A stretch of 64,000 nucleotides of DNA from Sinorhizobium americanum (GTDB taxonomy: Bacteria > Pseudomonadota > Alphaproteobacteria > Rhizobiales > Rhizobiaceae): the NCBI RefSeq assembly GCF_001651855.1, contig NZ_LNQC01000080.1, positions 1 to 64,000 on the forward strand, in the 5' to 3' direction. The notes under the pieces are model-generated. The model worked only from the letters and a program-made list of their open reading frames with translations, made no database searches and was not told the DNA's origin. Position 1 is the first letter of the stretch; every line of letters starts with the position of its first letter. Below, in pieces: positions 25,576-34,868 of the stretch. A program made the translations under genes and the position numbers.

Positions 25576-26733
25576 ATGATCGAACACGCGCCCTTTGTCC
25601 TCTTCCGGGACGACAGCGAAGACCGCACGACGGTCTTCGCCGAACCGTCGCGCGTGATCACGGCGCGCACACGGGCCGAGTTTCGACGCGGACTTTCAGA
25701 ACTCGAGGCTGCCCGCCGCGCCGGCAAATGGCTGGCCGGCTATATGGCCTATGAGGCGGGGCATCTTTTCGAGGAAAAGCTCACTCCCTTTGCCGAGGAG
25801 AACCGCGAAACGCCGCTGATGTCCTTCGGCGTCTTCGACGCGCCCGCGGCAGACCACCCCCTCGCCGAGCCAAGCCGACGCGTCGAAAACGAACCGTTCC
25901 TGTCCGAGCCCCGCGCCGGCTGGGATTTTCCTGCCTATCGCCAACGTTTCGAGCAGCTGCACCAGCACCTGCGCCAGGGCGATTGCTACCAGGCGAACCT
26001 GACGATGCCGATCCAGGCGCGCTGGTCCGGCGACCCGCGCGCCGCCTTCTGGTCGCTGATCGAACGCCAGCCGGTCAAATACGGCGCGCTGGTGGCGCTC
26101 GACGGACCGCTTCTGCTGTCGCGATCGCCCGAGCTCTTCTTCCATGTCGACGCCGACGGCTGGATCGAGACGCATCCGATGAAGGGCACCGCACCGCGTG
26201 GGGCGACCGCGGAGGAGGACGCTGCAATCATCGCCGAGATGCGTGAAGACGAGAAGACGCAGGCCGAAAACCGGATGATCGTCGACCTGTTGCGCAACGA
26301 CATCTCCCGCATCACCGAAGTCGGCACGCTCGATGTGCCGAAGCTCTTCGAGATCGAAACCTACCCCACCGTTCACCAGATGGTGAGCCATGTGCGGGCC
26401 AAGCTCCTGCCTGACATTGCCGTCGCCGATATCTTCGCCGCCCTCTTTCCGTGCGGCTCCGTGACCGGCGCGCCGAAAATGCGGGCCATGGAGATCCTGC
26501 ACGAGCTGGAATCCGGCCCCCGCGATGCCTATTGCGGCGCGATCGGCTTCATCGCGCCGAACGGGGTCATCCGCTTCAACGTGGCAATCCGGACGATCTC
26601 GCTGTTTCCCGACGGCCGCGCCATCTTCAATGTCGGCGGCGGCATCGTCTTCGATTCCAAGGCCGAAGCCGAATATGACGAGTGTCTGTTGAAGGCGCGC
26701 TTCGCCGTCGGCGACGCCGAGGTCGCCCGATGA
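25576..26733 (+). CDS. pabB: Aminodeoxychorismate synthase component I
   Basis: The 385-residue product has the chorismate-binding motifs HPMKGTAPRG, TQAENRMIVDLLRNDISRI (glutamine-ammonia/chorismate core) and CGSVTGAPKMRAMEIL. It makes 4-amino-4-deoxychorismate for folate. The N-terminal part is shorter than in anthranilate synthase. Its stop overlaps the start of pabC by 4 bases, so the pair makes p-aminobenzoate. No pabA is present here; a shared glutaminase must lie elsewhere. Confidence 0.92.
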   Translation: MIEHAPFVLFRDDSEDRTTVFAEPSRVITARTRAEFRRGLSELEAARRAGKWLAGYMAYEAGHLFEEKLTPFAEENRETPLMSFGVFDAPAADHPLAEPSRRVENEPFLSEPRAGWDFPAYRQRFEQLHQHLRQGDCYQANLTMPIQARWSGDPRAAFWSLIERQPVKYGALVALDGPLLLSRSPELFFHVDADGWIETHPMKGTAPRGATAEEDAAIIAEMREDEKTQAENRMIVDLLRNDISRITEVGTLDVPKLFEIETYPTVHQMVSHVRAKLLPDIAVADIFAALFPCGSVTGAPKMRAMEILHELESGPRDAYCGAIGFIAPNGVIRFNVAIRTISLFPDGRAIFNVGGGIVFDSKAEAEYDECLLKARFAVGDAEVAR

Positions 26734-27356
26734 CGGATTTCTCGCTGATAGAGACCATGCGCTACGAGCCTGAGGCCGGCTTCGTCCGCCTTGGACTGCA
26801 CCTTGCACGACTGACACGCTCCGCCCGGCGCCTCTGCTTTTCCGGAGCGGCGGCGGCCGAGGCGCGGCTGCGGGAAGCGGTTTCCGATGCCGAAGGCGCG
26901 CTGCGCGTGCGCCTTACGCTCGACCGCCAAGGTGTCATCTCGGTGACGACCGCACCGTTCGCGCCGCTGCTGGCCGACGCACTCTGGCGCGTCCGGATCG
27001 CTTCGACACGGCTCGATTCTTCCGACCGGCTGCTTCGCATGAAGACGACGCGGCGCGGCGTCTACGAGGCGGCGCGCAACGAGTTCTCTTCGGCCGAGGC
27101 CGACGAGGTGCTCCTGTTCAATGAGCGCGGTGAGGTCTGCGAGGGAACGATCACCTCGATCTTCCTCGACGAGGGCCACGGCGTATTGAAGACGCCGCCG
27201 ATCGCCTGCGGCCTGCTCGCCGGCGTGCTGCGTACAGAACTCATCTGCCAGCGGCGCGCGCGAGTGGCGCGGCTGTCGGCCGCCGACCTTCGGCGCGGCC
27301 GTCTCTATGTCGGCAATTCCCTACGAGGTCTGATCCGGGCGGAACTCGTGGTCTGA
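26730..27356 (+). CDS. pabC: Aminotransferase class IV; likely aminodeoxychorismate lyase
   Basis: The 208-residue PLP-fold-IV protein includes RMKTTRRGVYEAARNE (probable PLP lysine in the MKTTRR segment), DEVLLFNERGEVCEGTITSIF and TPPIACGLLAGVLRTELI. As the gene overlaps pabB by ATGA, its likely job is to split aminodeoxychorismate to p-aminobenzoate and pyruvate. The start at 26730 is fixed by the overlap. The last 36 bases overlap the convergent GGDEF gene. Confidence 0.87.
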   Translation: MTDFSLIETMRYEPEAGFVRLGLHLARLTRSARRLCFSGAAAAEARLREAVSDAEGALRVRLTLDRQGVISVTTAPFAPLLADALWRVRIASTRLDSSDRLLRMKTTRRGVYEAARNEFSSAEADEVLLFNERGEVCEGTITSIFLDEGHGVLKTPPIACGLLAGVLRTELICQRRARVARLSAADLRRGRLYVGNSLRGLIRAELVV

Positions 27357-28271
27357 CCCAGGCAGGGTATAGCGCTTCACCCGGTCCCGGCCCTCGCGCT
27401 TGGCGAGATGGAGCGCCTGGTTGGCGCGGGAATAGATATCGCTCACCTTGTCGCCGTCGCGGTACTCCGCAAGCCCGACCGAACACGTGTAGTAGAACTC
27501 CGGAATGTTGGAGAGCGGCCTGGCGCCGCGTATCTTTTCCAAGAGGCGATCGAGGATGAGGTTCGACTCGCTGACCGTCGTGTCGGGCAGGATCAGCATG
27601 AACGCCTCGCCGCCGATGCGGCCGAAGCAGTCCGATCGGCGGACGAAGCCCTGCATCTGGCGCGCGAAGTCAAGCAAGACCTCGTCGGCGCGCTGCGGGC
27701 CGTAGCGGTCGTTGATCGCCTTGAAATAGTCGATGTCGACGATCGCCACACACCCCCACATCTGCGGATTCTCGGCGCAATCCTGGATGAATTCGGCAAG
27801 CTTCCCGAGCGTATGGCGGCGGTCGGGGACGTGGACCAGTTCCTCCACCGGCGAATCCCGCAAGGCAAAATCCCTATCCTTCCGGTGCTTGCGCTCCTCT
27901 TCCCGTATGGCCGTCACGTCGACCGCCATGGAGAGCGTCCAGCCCCTTTCGTCCACCGTCTCGGTCACCCACAGCGACCGGCCGTCGTGCAGTTCGGCTT
28001 CCGACGCACGGGACGGCACGCTGCCGCGCCGCTCGAGCGCCGTGGCGATCCAGGCCTCAATGTCGTCGGCTCCGATTATCGCGCCCCGGCCTGCCGCATG
28101 ATTGCGGCGCATGATCTCTTCCCAGGTCGGCGACTCATCGGCGCCGACATGATAGGTGGAACGGAATGCCGCATTGGCAAAGCGCAGCCGATCGTGCTGA
28201 TCGTAGAGCGAGATCAGCACGGGCGATCGGGCTTGCAAACCCATCAGGGCCTTGAGGTAATCACCGGTCAC
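27321..28271 (-). CDS. PAS-GGDEF protein with degenerate active site
   Basis: About 316 residues: an N-terminal PAS-like sensor domain (residues about 10-115), a short linker and a GGDEF domain. The active-site motif reads GGEAF (in RIGGEAFMLILP), so the catalytic glutamate at the fourth position is alanine, while the RxxD inhibitory site (RRSD) five residues before it is intact. It may bind c-di-GMP without making it. Starts are ambiguous: GTG at 28271 has GGAG 10 bases upstream; TTG at 28328 and ATG at 28244 also fit. The last 36 bases overlap pabC. Confidence 0.85.
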   Translation of the reverse strand: MTGDYLKALMGLQARSPVLISLYDQHDRLRFANAAFRSTYHVGADESPTWEEIMRRNHAAGRGAIIGADDIEAWIATALERRGSVPSRASEAELHDGRSLWVTETVDERGWTLSMAVDVTAIREEERKHRKDRDFALRDSPVEELVHVPDRRHTLGKLAEFIQDCAENPQMWGCVAIVDIDYFKAINDRYGPQRADEVLLDFARQMQGFVRRSDCFGRIGGEAFMLILPDTTVSESNLILDRLLEKIRGARPLSNIPEFYYTCSVGLAEYRDGDKVSDIYSRANQALHLAKREGRDRVKRYTLPGSDHEFRPDQTS

Positions 28272-28387
28272 GGTTGGTCTGCTCCAGCTTGAACAACAAT
28301 CAATCACGGCGCGAAGCGGACGGATCAACTAAAGCTATAGCACGAAAAGCTTGCGGCAAGTCGTACAACATGTGAAACGAAGGGAAA

Positions 28388-29299
28388 ATGGTTAAGTCGC
28401 AGAACGTGCCGAATTCGCACATGAAGCACACACCTTATGACGGTTCGTCGAAGCCCTTCACGATCGGGCTTACGCAGCTCGACCCCGATCGCTGGATCGA
28501 GCCGGACGAGGCGCTGGACTTCTATCTGTCCGAAAAGGCGAGGCTGCTTAGCGCAAGCCGCGAAGAGGTCTTCGCGGCCGAGGACCGGACCGAGACTGCC
28601 CAGCGGGAACTCGTCGATTTACTGACGGACTACCTTCCGCACCACTACCCTGAGCTTTACCGCCGAGAAAACGGCGCGATGATCGCCGGCGGCCGCCGCG
28701 TCGCGCTCGACGGTGATGTCCCTATCGTCGTCGCCGGCTCGCTGATCCAGGACGATCTGGCGATCCTGGAACGCAAGGAGGGCGAATGGCGGCTTACCGC
28801 CGCCTATGTCGCCTTTCCGTCGTCCTGGTCTCTTCGTGAGAAGTTCGGCCGGACGCTCGACGAGATCCACGCCCCGGTGCCTGGCTTCGAGGGCGGAAGC
28901 CGCAATGCGGAATTGATCGCCCGGATGTTCGACAATCTCTCGCCGGCCCGCTTCGTCGAGCGCTTCAACTGGGCCGTCAATATCGACGGCGCGCTGCATC
29001 TCCCGAAATCAAAGGCCGAGGGCATCGGCGCCGAGGCCGTCCAACTGACCGAGGACGGCACCTTCATCCGCGTCGAAAGGCAGACGCTGCGCAAGCTGCC
29101 GCGGACCGGCGCGATCGTCTTCACCATCCGCATCTATTCCGACCCCGTGGCCGCGCTCAGAAACAGGCCTGATGCGGCCGCCCTTGCCCGCTCCTTCATC
29201 GGACAGTTGAACGACCTGACGCCGCCGCAGGCAGCCTATAAAGGCCTTGTCAGCAAGCGGGAGGCGCTGATCTCGGCCCTCTTATCGATAGCCGGTTAA
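28388..29299 (+). CDS. DUF3445, haem-dependent oxidative N-demethylase-like protein
   Basis: The 303-residue product belongs to DUF3445, the family of the haem-binding alpha subunit of heterotetrameric dimethylamine-type N-demethylases. It shows family features such as WSLREKFGRTLDEIHAPVPG and RFNWAVN. In characterised enzymes flavoprotein and ferredoxin subunits accompany alpha, but none is adjacent here, so this may act alone or with distant partners. The ATG at 28388 has AAGGGA upstream; a second ATG at 28421 is possible. It is divergent from the GGDEF gene. Confidence 0.82.
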   Translation: MVKSQNVPNSHMKHTPYDGSSKPFTIGLTQLDPDRWIEPDEALDFYLSEKARLLSASREEVFAAEDRTETAQRELVDLLTDYLPHHYPELYRRENGAMIAGGRRVALDGDVPIVVAGSLIQDDLAILERKEGEWRLTAAYVAFPSSWSLREKFGRTLDEIHAPVPGFEGGSRNAELIARMFDNLSPARFVERFNWAVNIDGALHLPKSKAEGIGAEAVQLTEDGTFIRVERQTLRKLPRTGAIVFTIRIYSDPVAALRNRPDAAALARSFIGQLNDLTPPQAAYKGLVSKREALISALLSIAG

Positions 29300-29443
29300 G
29301 CAATATCCGAAATCGCGGTTGACCCGCCGGCCCTTTATTGTGACACGAAACTATGCTCTAGGGCCTCACGCGAAATTCCGAGGCGCGCCATTCCGCGCGC
29401 ATTCAAGCAGCATCAGAGACGTTTTGTCAGGAGAGACGCAAAA

Positions 29444-30895
29444 ATGGCAGACACCAGCTACCCGGTCTATGGCGAGATTACCGGTCCGATCGTGATGATC
29501 GGCTTCGGTTCGATCGGCCACGGCACCTTGCCGCTGATCGAGCGCCACTTCAAATACGACAAGAGCCGGCTGATCGTGGTGGAGCCCCGCGAGGACGCCA
29601 AGGACACGGAGATCTTTGCCCGCCACGGCGTGCGCCACGTCCGCGCGGCCGTGACCAAGGACAATTACAAGGAACTGCTGAAGCCGTTGTTGACCGAAGG
29701 CGGCGGCCAGGGCTTCTGCGTCAACCTCTCTGTCGACACCTCGTCGCTCGATATCATCAAGCTCTGCCGCAAGCTCGACGTGCTCTACATCGACACGGTC
29801 GTCGAGCCTTGGCTCGGCTTCTACTTCGACTCCGAAATGGACAATGCTGCACGCACCAACTATGCGCTGCGTGAAACGATGCGCCGGGAGAAGGAAAAGA
29901 ATCCGGGCGGCACCACGGCGGTTTCGACCTGCGGCGCCAATCCGGGCATGGTCTCCTGGTTCGTCAAGAAGGCGCTCCTCAACCTCGCCGACGACCTCGG
30001 CCTGAAATATGAGGAGCCGCATCAGGACGACCGCGAAGGCTGGGCCAAGCTGATGAAGAAGGCCGGCGTCAAGGGCATCCACATCGCCGAGCGCGACACC
30101 CAGCGTACCAAGCACCCGAAGCCGCTCAACGTCTTCTGGAACACCTGGTCGGTCGAGGGCTTCATCTCGGAAGGCATGCAGCCGGCCGAGCTTGGCTGGG
30201 GCACCCACGAGAACTGGATGCCGAAGAACGCCAGGAGACACAAGAAGGGCTGCCAGGCAGCGATCTACCTCGAGCAGCCGGGCGCCAACACCCGCGTGCG
30301 CAGCTGGTGCCCGACGCCGGGTCCGCAATACGGCTTCCTCGTCACCCACAATGAATCGATCTCGATCGCCGACTTCTTCACCGCCCGTGACAAGAACGGC
30401 GAAGTCACCTATCGGCCGACCTGCCACTATGCCTACCACCCGGCCAACGACGCGGTCCTGTCGCTGCATGAGATGTTCGGCAACGGCGGCACGGCGCAAC
30501 CGGTGCACCACGTGCTGGACGAGACGGAACTCGAGGACGGCATCGACGAACTCGGCGTGCTGCTCTACGGCCACGACAAAAACGCCTACTGGTACGGCTC
30601 GCGCCTGTCGCTGGAAGAAACCCGCCGTATCGCCCCCTATCAGAACGCCACCGGCCTGCAGGTGACGAGCGCCGTTCTCGCCGGCATGGTCTGGGCCCTG
30701 GAGAATCCGAAGGCCGGCATAGTCGAGGCCGACGAGATGGACTACAGGCGCTGCCTCGAAGTGCAGCTTCCCTATCTCGGTCCGGTCGAAGGCCACTACA
30801 CCGACTGGACGCCGCTCGACGGCCGCCCCGGTCTCTTCCCGGAAGACATCGACACCAAGGACCCCTGGCAGTTCAAGAACATCCTTGTCCGCTAA
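29444..30895 (+). CDS. hss: Homospermidine synthase
   Basis: The 483-residue NAD-dependent enzyme joins two putrescine units (or spermidine and putrescine) to sym-homospermidine, the main polyamine of many rhizobia. The Rossmann motif GFGSIGHGTLPLIERH is at the N-terminus; DVLYIDTVVEPWLGFYFD and AVSTCGANPGMVSWFVK are highly conserved. AGGAGA precedes the ATG. It is monocistronic with a GC hairpin after the stop. The length is the family norm. Confidence 0.95.
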   Translation: MADTSYPVYGEITGPIVMIGFGSIGHGTLPLIERHFKYDKSRLIVVEPREDAKDTEIFARHGVRHVRAAVTKDNYKELLKPLLTEGGGQGFCVNLSVDTSSLDIIKLCRKLDVLYIDTVVEPWLGFYFDSEMDNAARTNYALRETMRREKEKNPGGTTAVSTCGANPGMVSWFVKKALLNLADDLGLKYEEPHQDDREGWAKLMKKAGVKGIHIAERDTQRTKHPKPLNVFWNTWSVEGFISEGMQPAELGWGTHENWMPKNARRHKKGCQAAIYLEQPGANTRVRSWCPTPGPQYGFLVTHNESISIADFFTARDKNGEVTYRPTCHYAYHPANDAVLSLHEMFGNGGTAQPVHHVLDETELEDGIDELGVLLYGHDKNAYWYGSRLSLEETRRIAPYQNATGLQVTSAVLAGMVWALENPKAGIVEADEMDYRRCLEVQLPYLGPVEGHYTDWTPLDGRPGLFPEDIDTKDPWQFKNILVR

Positions 30896-30902
30896 ACCGA
30901 TC

Positions 30903-30930
30903 GCGCCCGGAGCTCGCTGGCTCCGGGCGC
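30903..30930 (+). terminator. Hairpin following hss
   Basis: GCGCCCGGAGC, 6-base loop, GCTCCGGGCGC: a perfect 11-bp stem 8 bases past the stop, but with no T-run directly after it. Confidence 0.6.
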
Positions 30931-31189
30931 CTCGACCGTGATTTTCGCGCCGCCGCACCGCATCCTTCTATTGCCTGCAGCTCACGACTGGACGGCGAAA
31001 TTGAGAGCCTCCTGCGGCTTGGGCGCAACGCCCGGCGCACAAAGTCGCCCTCGAATGCTGTTCCGCTGCTCAATTTGCCGTCAACCCGGTTCCGGCGGAG
31101 CGAATTATGCGGTAGAGCGGGGCGAACAGAAGTCTGTAGCGGCATTGCATTAGCATCCCGCTTCAACTCGTGACGCGGGAGAAACGCCG

Positions 31190-31555
31190 ATGAAGCCACT
31201 CGCCATGCTGACCATTCTCGCAACCGCCACGGCGCTTGCATCCTGCCAGTCGTCTCCGAGGGAAATCCGCCAGGCGCCGCAGGTGCGGGCGAGCGGCGTG
31301 GAGGGGGCCTGGGTCGATCCGAACGGCATTATCTCCACCTTTGCCGGCGGCACCTTCTCGACGCGCACCACCGACACCAACCAGCTTCTCGCCTCCGGCA
31401 CCTATGTGAATGTCAGCCCGACGCTCGTCGAGATCAATATGACCTCGCTGGTCAGGAACACCCAGTCCAGGGTCAACTGCGCGCTCGTGACGCCGGCGCA
31501 GCTGAACTGCACGACGGATGCGGGCGCCCAGTTCTCGCTCGCCCGCCAGGGCTGA
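31190..31555 (+). CDS. omp10: Outer membrane lipoprotein of the Omp10 type
   Basis: The 121-residue product has a lipoprotein signal peptide with lipobox LASC (Cys19) and a compact beta domain: [37 protein letters not shown], and [16 protein letters not shown] with two cysteines for a disulfide. This is the Brucella Omp10 pattern, an immunogenic outer membrane lipoprotein whose molecular role is still unclear. GGGAG precedes the ATG. An excellent terminator follows. Confidence 0.9.
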   Translation: MKPLAMLTILATATALASCQSSPREIRQAPQVRASGVEGAWVDPNGIISTFAGGTFSTRTTDTNQLLASGTYVNVSPTLVEINMTSLVRNTQSRVNCALVTPAQLNCTTDAGAQFSLARQG

Positions 31556-31583
31556 ACAAAGGTCAAACAATGCGCATGTCTTG

Positions 31584-31613
31584 GAAGCCTCCCACCGGGA
31601 GGCTTCTTTGTTT
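31584..31613 (+). terminator. Intrinsic terminator of omp10
   Basis: GAAGCCTCCC (31584-31593), loop ACC, GGGAGGCTTC (31597-31606), then TTTGTTT. A perfect 10-bp stem with T-rich tail. Confidence 0.93.
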
Positions 31614-31782
31614 CTGAGCCGGCTTAACCCTACTTCGAATCCGGCAAAGAAGGGACGTGTTTAGCGCTTGAAGTCCGGCGCGACTGATGAAAACATCCGG
31701 CCTGCCAAATTGCCTCGGTCGGGCGATGATTCCCTACCGGGGCTTGCAATCGGCTGAAGACGACAGGCAACAGGAGAACATC

Positions 31783-33648
31783 ATGATCAAATATATGCGG
31801 ACCGGCCTCATCACCGCATCCCTTCTCGCCCTTTCATCGGGCGCCGCCTTCGCCGATTACGAATTGAACATCCTGCATATCAACGACCTGCACTCGCGCA
31901 TCGAGTCGATCAACAAGTTCGATTCGACCTGCTCGGCCGAGGAGGAAGGCAAGAACGAGTGCTTCGGCGGCGTCGCCCGTCTGAAGACCCTGATCGACCA
32001 GAAGCGCCAGGAGCTTACCGGCAAGAACGTGCTTCTGCTCAATGCCGGCGACAATTTTCAAGGATCGCTGTTCTTCACCACCTACAAGGGCGCGGCGGAA
32101 GCGGAATTCCTGAACCTGATGAAGTTCGACGCGATGACCGTCGGCAACCATGAGTTCGACGAAGCCGAGGACGGTCTCGCGAGCTTCCTCGACAAGGTCA
32201 AGTTCCCCGTCGTCACCGCCAACGTTCTTCCGAGCCACAAGTCAAAGATCGGCGACAGGATCAAGCCGTCGATCGTGCTCGATCTCGGCGGTCAGAAGAT
32301 CGGCATTGTCGGTGCGGTCGCCAACGACACGCCGGAGCTCTCCTCGCCGGGCCCGGACATCCTGATCGGCGAGGACGTGGCGACGATCACCAGCGCCATC
32401 GATGAGCTGAAGAAACAGGGCGTCAACAAGATCATTGCGCTGACGCATGTCGGCTATCCGCGCGACCTCGCTGCGATCGCCAAGATCCCGGATGTCGACG
32501 TCGTCGTCGGCGGCCATTCCCACAGCCTGCTCTCCAACACCGACGAGAAGGCCGAAGGCCCCTATCCGACGATGGTCGACAACCCCGGCGGCTACAAGGT
32601 TCCGGTCGTGCAGGCGGGTTCCTACAGCAAATATCTCGGTGACCTCGTCGTCACTTTCGACGACAGCGGCGTCGTCAAGGCGGCCAAAGGCGATCCGATC
32701 CTCGTCGATTCCTCCATCAAGCCGGATGAGGCGGTGGTCGCGCGCATCAAGGAGCTCGCCAAGCCGATCGAAGAGTTGCGCACGAAGATCGTCGCCAAGA
32801 CGGAAGCGCCGATCGACGGTTCGCGCGAGAATTGCCGGGCGAAGGAATGCGAGATGGGCAGTCTCGTGGCCGATGCCCTGCTCGACCGCGTCAAAGGCCA
32901 GGGCGTGACGATCGCCATCACCAATGGCGGCGGCCTCAGGGCCTCGATCGACGCCGGCGACGTGACGATGGGCGAAGTGATCACCGTGCTGCCCTTCCAG
33001 AACACCGTCGCGACCTTCCAGTTGAAGGGTGCCGATATCCGCGCGGCGCTGGAGAACGGCGTCAGCCAGGTCGAGGAAGGCGGCGGGCGGTTCCCGCAGG
33101 TGGCCGGCCTCAAATTCTCCTTCGATCGTTCGAAGCCTGCCGGCAGCCGCCTTGTTTCGATCGAGGTGAAGGAGGGTGACGCCTTCACGCCGCTCGATGC
33201 GGAAAAGACCTATTCGCTCGTCAGCAACAATTTCATGCGCGGCGGCGGCGACGGCTACGCGGTCTTCAAATCCAAGGGCGAGAACGCCTACGATTACGGC
33301 CCTGGTCTCGAAACGGTGCTCGCCGACTATCTTGCCGCCCATCAGCCGTTCAAGCCCTATGTGGACGGCCGCATCTCCGAGGTCGCCGCTGCCGCCGGCG
33401 CGACACCGGCAGCGGAAACCGCCGAAGCTGCTGCTCCCGCTGCTCCCGCTCCCCAGCCGTCACCCGAGACTGCGGCGGCCGCTGGCCGACCGCAGAAGCA
33501 CGTCATCGCCCGGGGCGACACGCTTTGGGATTTGGCCGAGTCCTTCTACGGCAACGGCTTCGAGTGGAAGAAAATCGCGGCAGCCAACGGCGACCCGGAG
33601 CCGCGGGCACTGCATGTCGGGCGCGAACTGGAGATTCCGGCAAAGTAA
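31783..33648 (+). CDS. 5'-nucleotidase/metallophosphatase with C-terminal LysM
   Basis: The 621-residue exported protein starts with a signal peptide ending near AFADY. A calcineurin-like metallophosphatase domain follows (HINDLHSRIE, VGNHEFDE, GGHSHSLL), then a 5'-nucleotidase C-terminal domain (ITNGGGLRASIDAG, NNFMRGGGDGYAVF), an Ala/Pro linker (about 530-565) and a LysM domain (HVIARGDTLWDLAESFYG). The first part frees phosphate and nucleosides from nucleotides in the periplasm; LysM should hold it on peptidoglycan. The ATG at 31783 has AGGAG 7 bases upstream; an in-frame reading from 31687 is rejected. A strong terminator follows. Confidence 0.93.
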   Translation: MIKYMRTGLITASLLALSSGAAFADYELNILHINDLHSRIESINKFDSTCSAEEEGKNECFGGVARLKTLIDQKRQELTGKNVLLLNAGDNFQGSLFFTTYKGAAEAEFLNLMKFDAMTVGNHEFDEAEDGLASFLDKVKFPVVTANVLPSHKSKIGDRIKPSIVLDLGGQKIGIVGAVANDTPELSSPGPDILIGEDVATITSAIDELKKQGVNKIIALTHVGYPRDLAAIAKIPDVDVVVGGHSHSLLSNTDEKAEGPYPTMVDNPGGYKVPVVQAGSYSKYLGDLVVTFDDSGVVKAAKGDPILVDSSIKPDEAVVARIKELAKPIEELRTKIVAKTEAPIDGSRENCRAKECEMGSLVADALLDRVKGQGVTIAITNGGGLRASIDAGDVTMGEVITVLPFQNTVATFQLKGADIRAALENGVSQVEEGGGRFPQVAGLKFSFDRSKPAGSRLVSIEVKEGDAFTPLDAEKTYSLVSNNFMRGGGDGYAVFKSKGENAYDYGPGLETVLADYLAAHQPFKPYVDGRISEVAAAAGATPAAETAEAAAPAAPAPQPSPETAAAAGRPQKHVIARGDTLWDLAESFYGNGFEWKKIAAANGDPEPRALHVGRELEIPAK

Positions 33649-33670
33649 GACAATTTGCCTCTATCGCAAA

Positions 33671-33707
33671 GGCTGGTGCGGGCTTTCCCGCGCCGGCTTT
33701 TCTTTTT
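33671..33707 (+). terminator. Intrinsic terminator of the nucleotidase gene
   Basis: GCTGGTGCGGG, loop CTTT, CCCGCGCCGGC (two G-U pairs) and a TTTTCTTTTT tail, 24 bases after the stop. Confidence 0.9.
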
Positions 33708-33763
33708 AGAAGGATTTGAAAACAGAGGCGTTGCTGGACATATAGACGCCGATGAGGAAGACG

Positions 33764-34801
33764 ATGACCCAAGCAAATGCCGAACCCACCGCCGCCGCTC
33801 ACCCGCCCGTTGAATCGGGGAAGGTCGGCGTGCTGCTGGTCAATCTCGGCACGCCGGACGGCACCGATTACGCTTCCATGCGCCGCTACCTCAAGGAGTT
33901 CCTCAGCGACCGCCGCGTCATCGAGTGGTCACGTCTCTTCTGGTATCCGATCCTTTACGGCATCGTGCTCAACACGCGCCCGCAGAAGGTCGGCAAGGCC
34001 TATGAGCTAATCTGGAACAAGGAGCTGAACGAAAGCTGGCTCAGAACCTATACACGCAACCAGGCCGCTCTGATGGCCGAAGGGTTCGTCGATCGCCCTC
34101 ACATCGTCGTCGATTGGGCGATGCGCTACGGCCAGCCGTCGATCGCCTCGCGCATGGAGGCGCTGCAAAAGCAGGGCTGCGAGCGCATCCTGGTGTTTCC
34201 GCTCTACCCGCAATATGCGGCGGCAACGACCGCTACGGTCAATGACAAGGCCTTCGAGGCGCTGTTGAAGATGCGCTGGCAGCCGGCTTTGCGCACCGTC
34301 CCGCCCTATCACGACGACCCGATCTATATCGATGCGCTCGCAACATCGATCGAGCGCCACCTGGCAAGGCTCGACTGGCAGCCGGAGGTGCTACTGGCGT
34401 CGTTCCACGGCATTCCGAAGAGCTATTTCGAACTCGGCGATCCCTATTATTGCCAATGCCAGAAGACGGCGCGGCTCTTGCGCGAGAGGCTCGGCTGGTC
34501 GAACGAGAAACTGCAGGTGACCTTCCAGTCGCGCTTTGGACCGGAGGAATGGCTGCAGCCCTATACGGACGCGACGGTCGAGAAGCTCGCCAAGGGCGGC
34601 GTCAAGCGCATCGCCGTCATCAATCCGGGCTTCGTTTCCGATTGTCTGGAGACGCTGGAAGAGATCGCCGGCCAGGCGGCCGAAAGCTTCCACCACAATG
34701 GCGGCGAGAAATTCGCCCATATCCCCTGTCTGAACGACAGTGCCGAGGGCATGGCCGTGCTCAACCACGTCGTGCGCCGTGAACTCGAGGGCTGGCTGTA
34801 G
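33764..34801 (+). CDS. hemH: Ferrochelatase
   Basis: About 345 residues. Conserved elements: GVLLVNLGTPDG, FLSDRRVIEW, VFPLYPQYAAATTA, ASFHGIPKSYFELGDPY (metal-binding His) and the C-terminal GFVSDCLETLEEI with the conserved glutamate. It inserts Fe2+ into protoporphyrin IX, the last step of haem synthesis. AGGAAG lies just before the ATG at 33764; ATG at 33752 has no site. No terminator is seen before the convergent RND gene. Confidence 0.95.
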   Translation: MTQANAEPTAAAHPPVESGKVGVLLVNLGTPDGTDYASMRRYLKEFLSDRRVIEWSRLFWYPILYGIVLNTRPQKVGKAYELIWNKELNESWLRTYTRNQAALMAEGFVDRPHIVVDWAMRYGQPSIASRMEALQKQGCERILVFPLYPQYAAATTATVNDKAFEALLKMRWQPALRTVPPYHDDPIYIDALATSIERHLARLDWQPEVLLASFHGIPKSYFELGDPYYCQCQKTARLLRERLGWSNEKLQVTFQSRFGPEEWLQPYTDATVEKLAKGGVKRIAVINPGFVSDCLETLEEIAGQAAESFHHNGGEKFAHIPCLNDSAEGMAVLNHVVRRELEGWL

Positions 34802-34868
34802 CGGTCGCCCAGCCGTTCCTTGATCGACACTCAAGCGCGATTCAATCTGTGCGAAGGCAGACATCCAC

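Noticed and set aside
30938-31153. 71-codon plus-strand frame between hss and omp10
   Set aside because: No ribosome site or family resemblance, and it lies in the upstream region of omp10.
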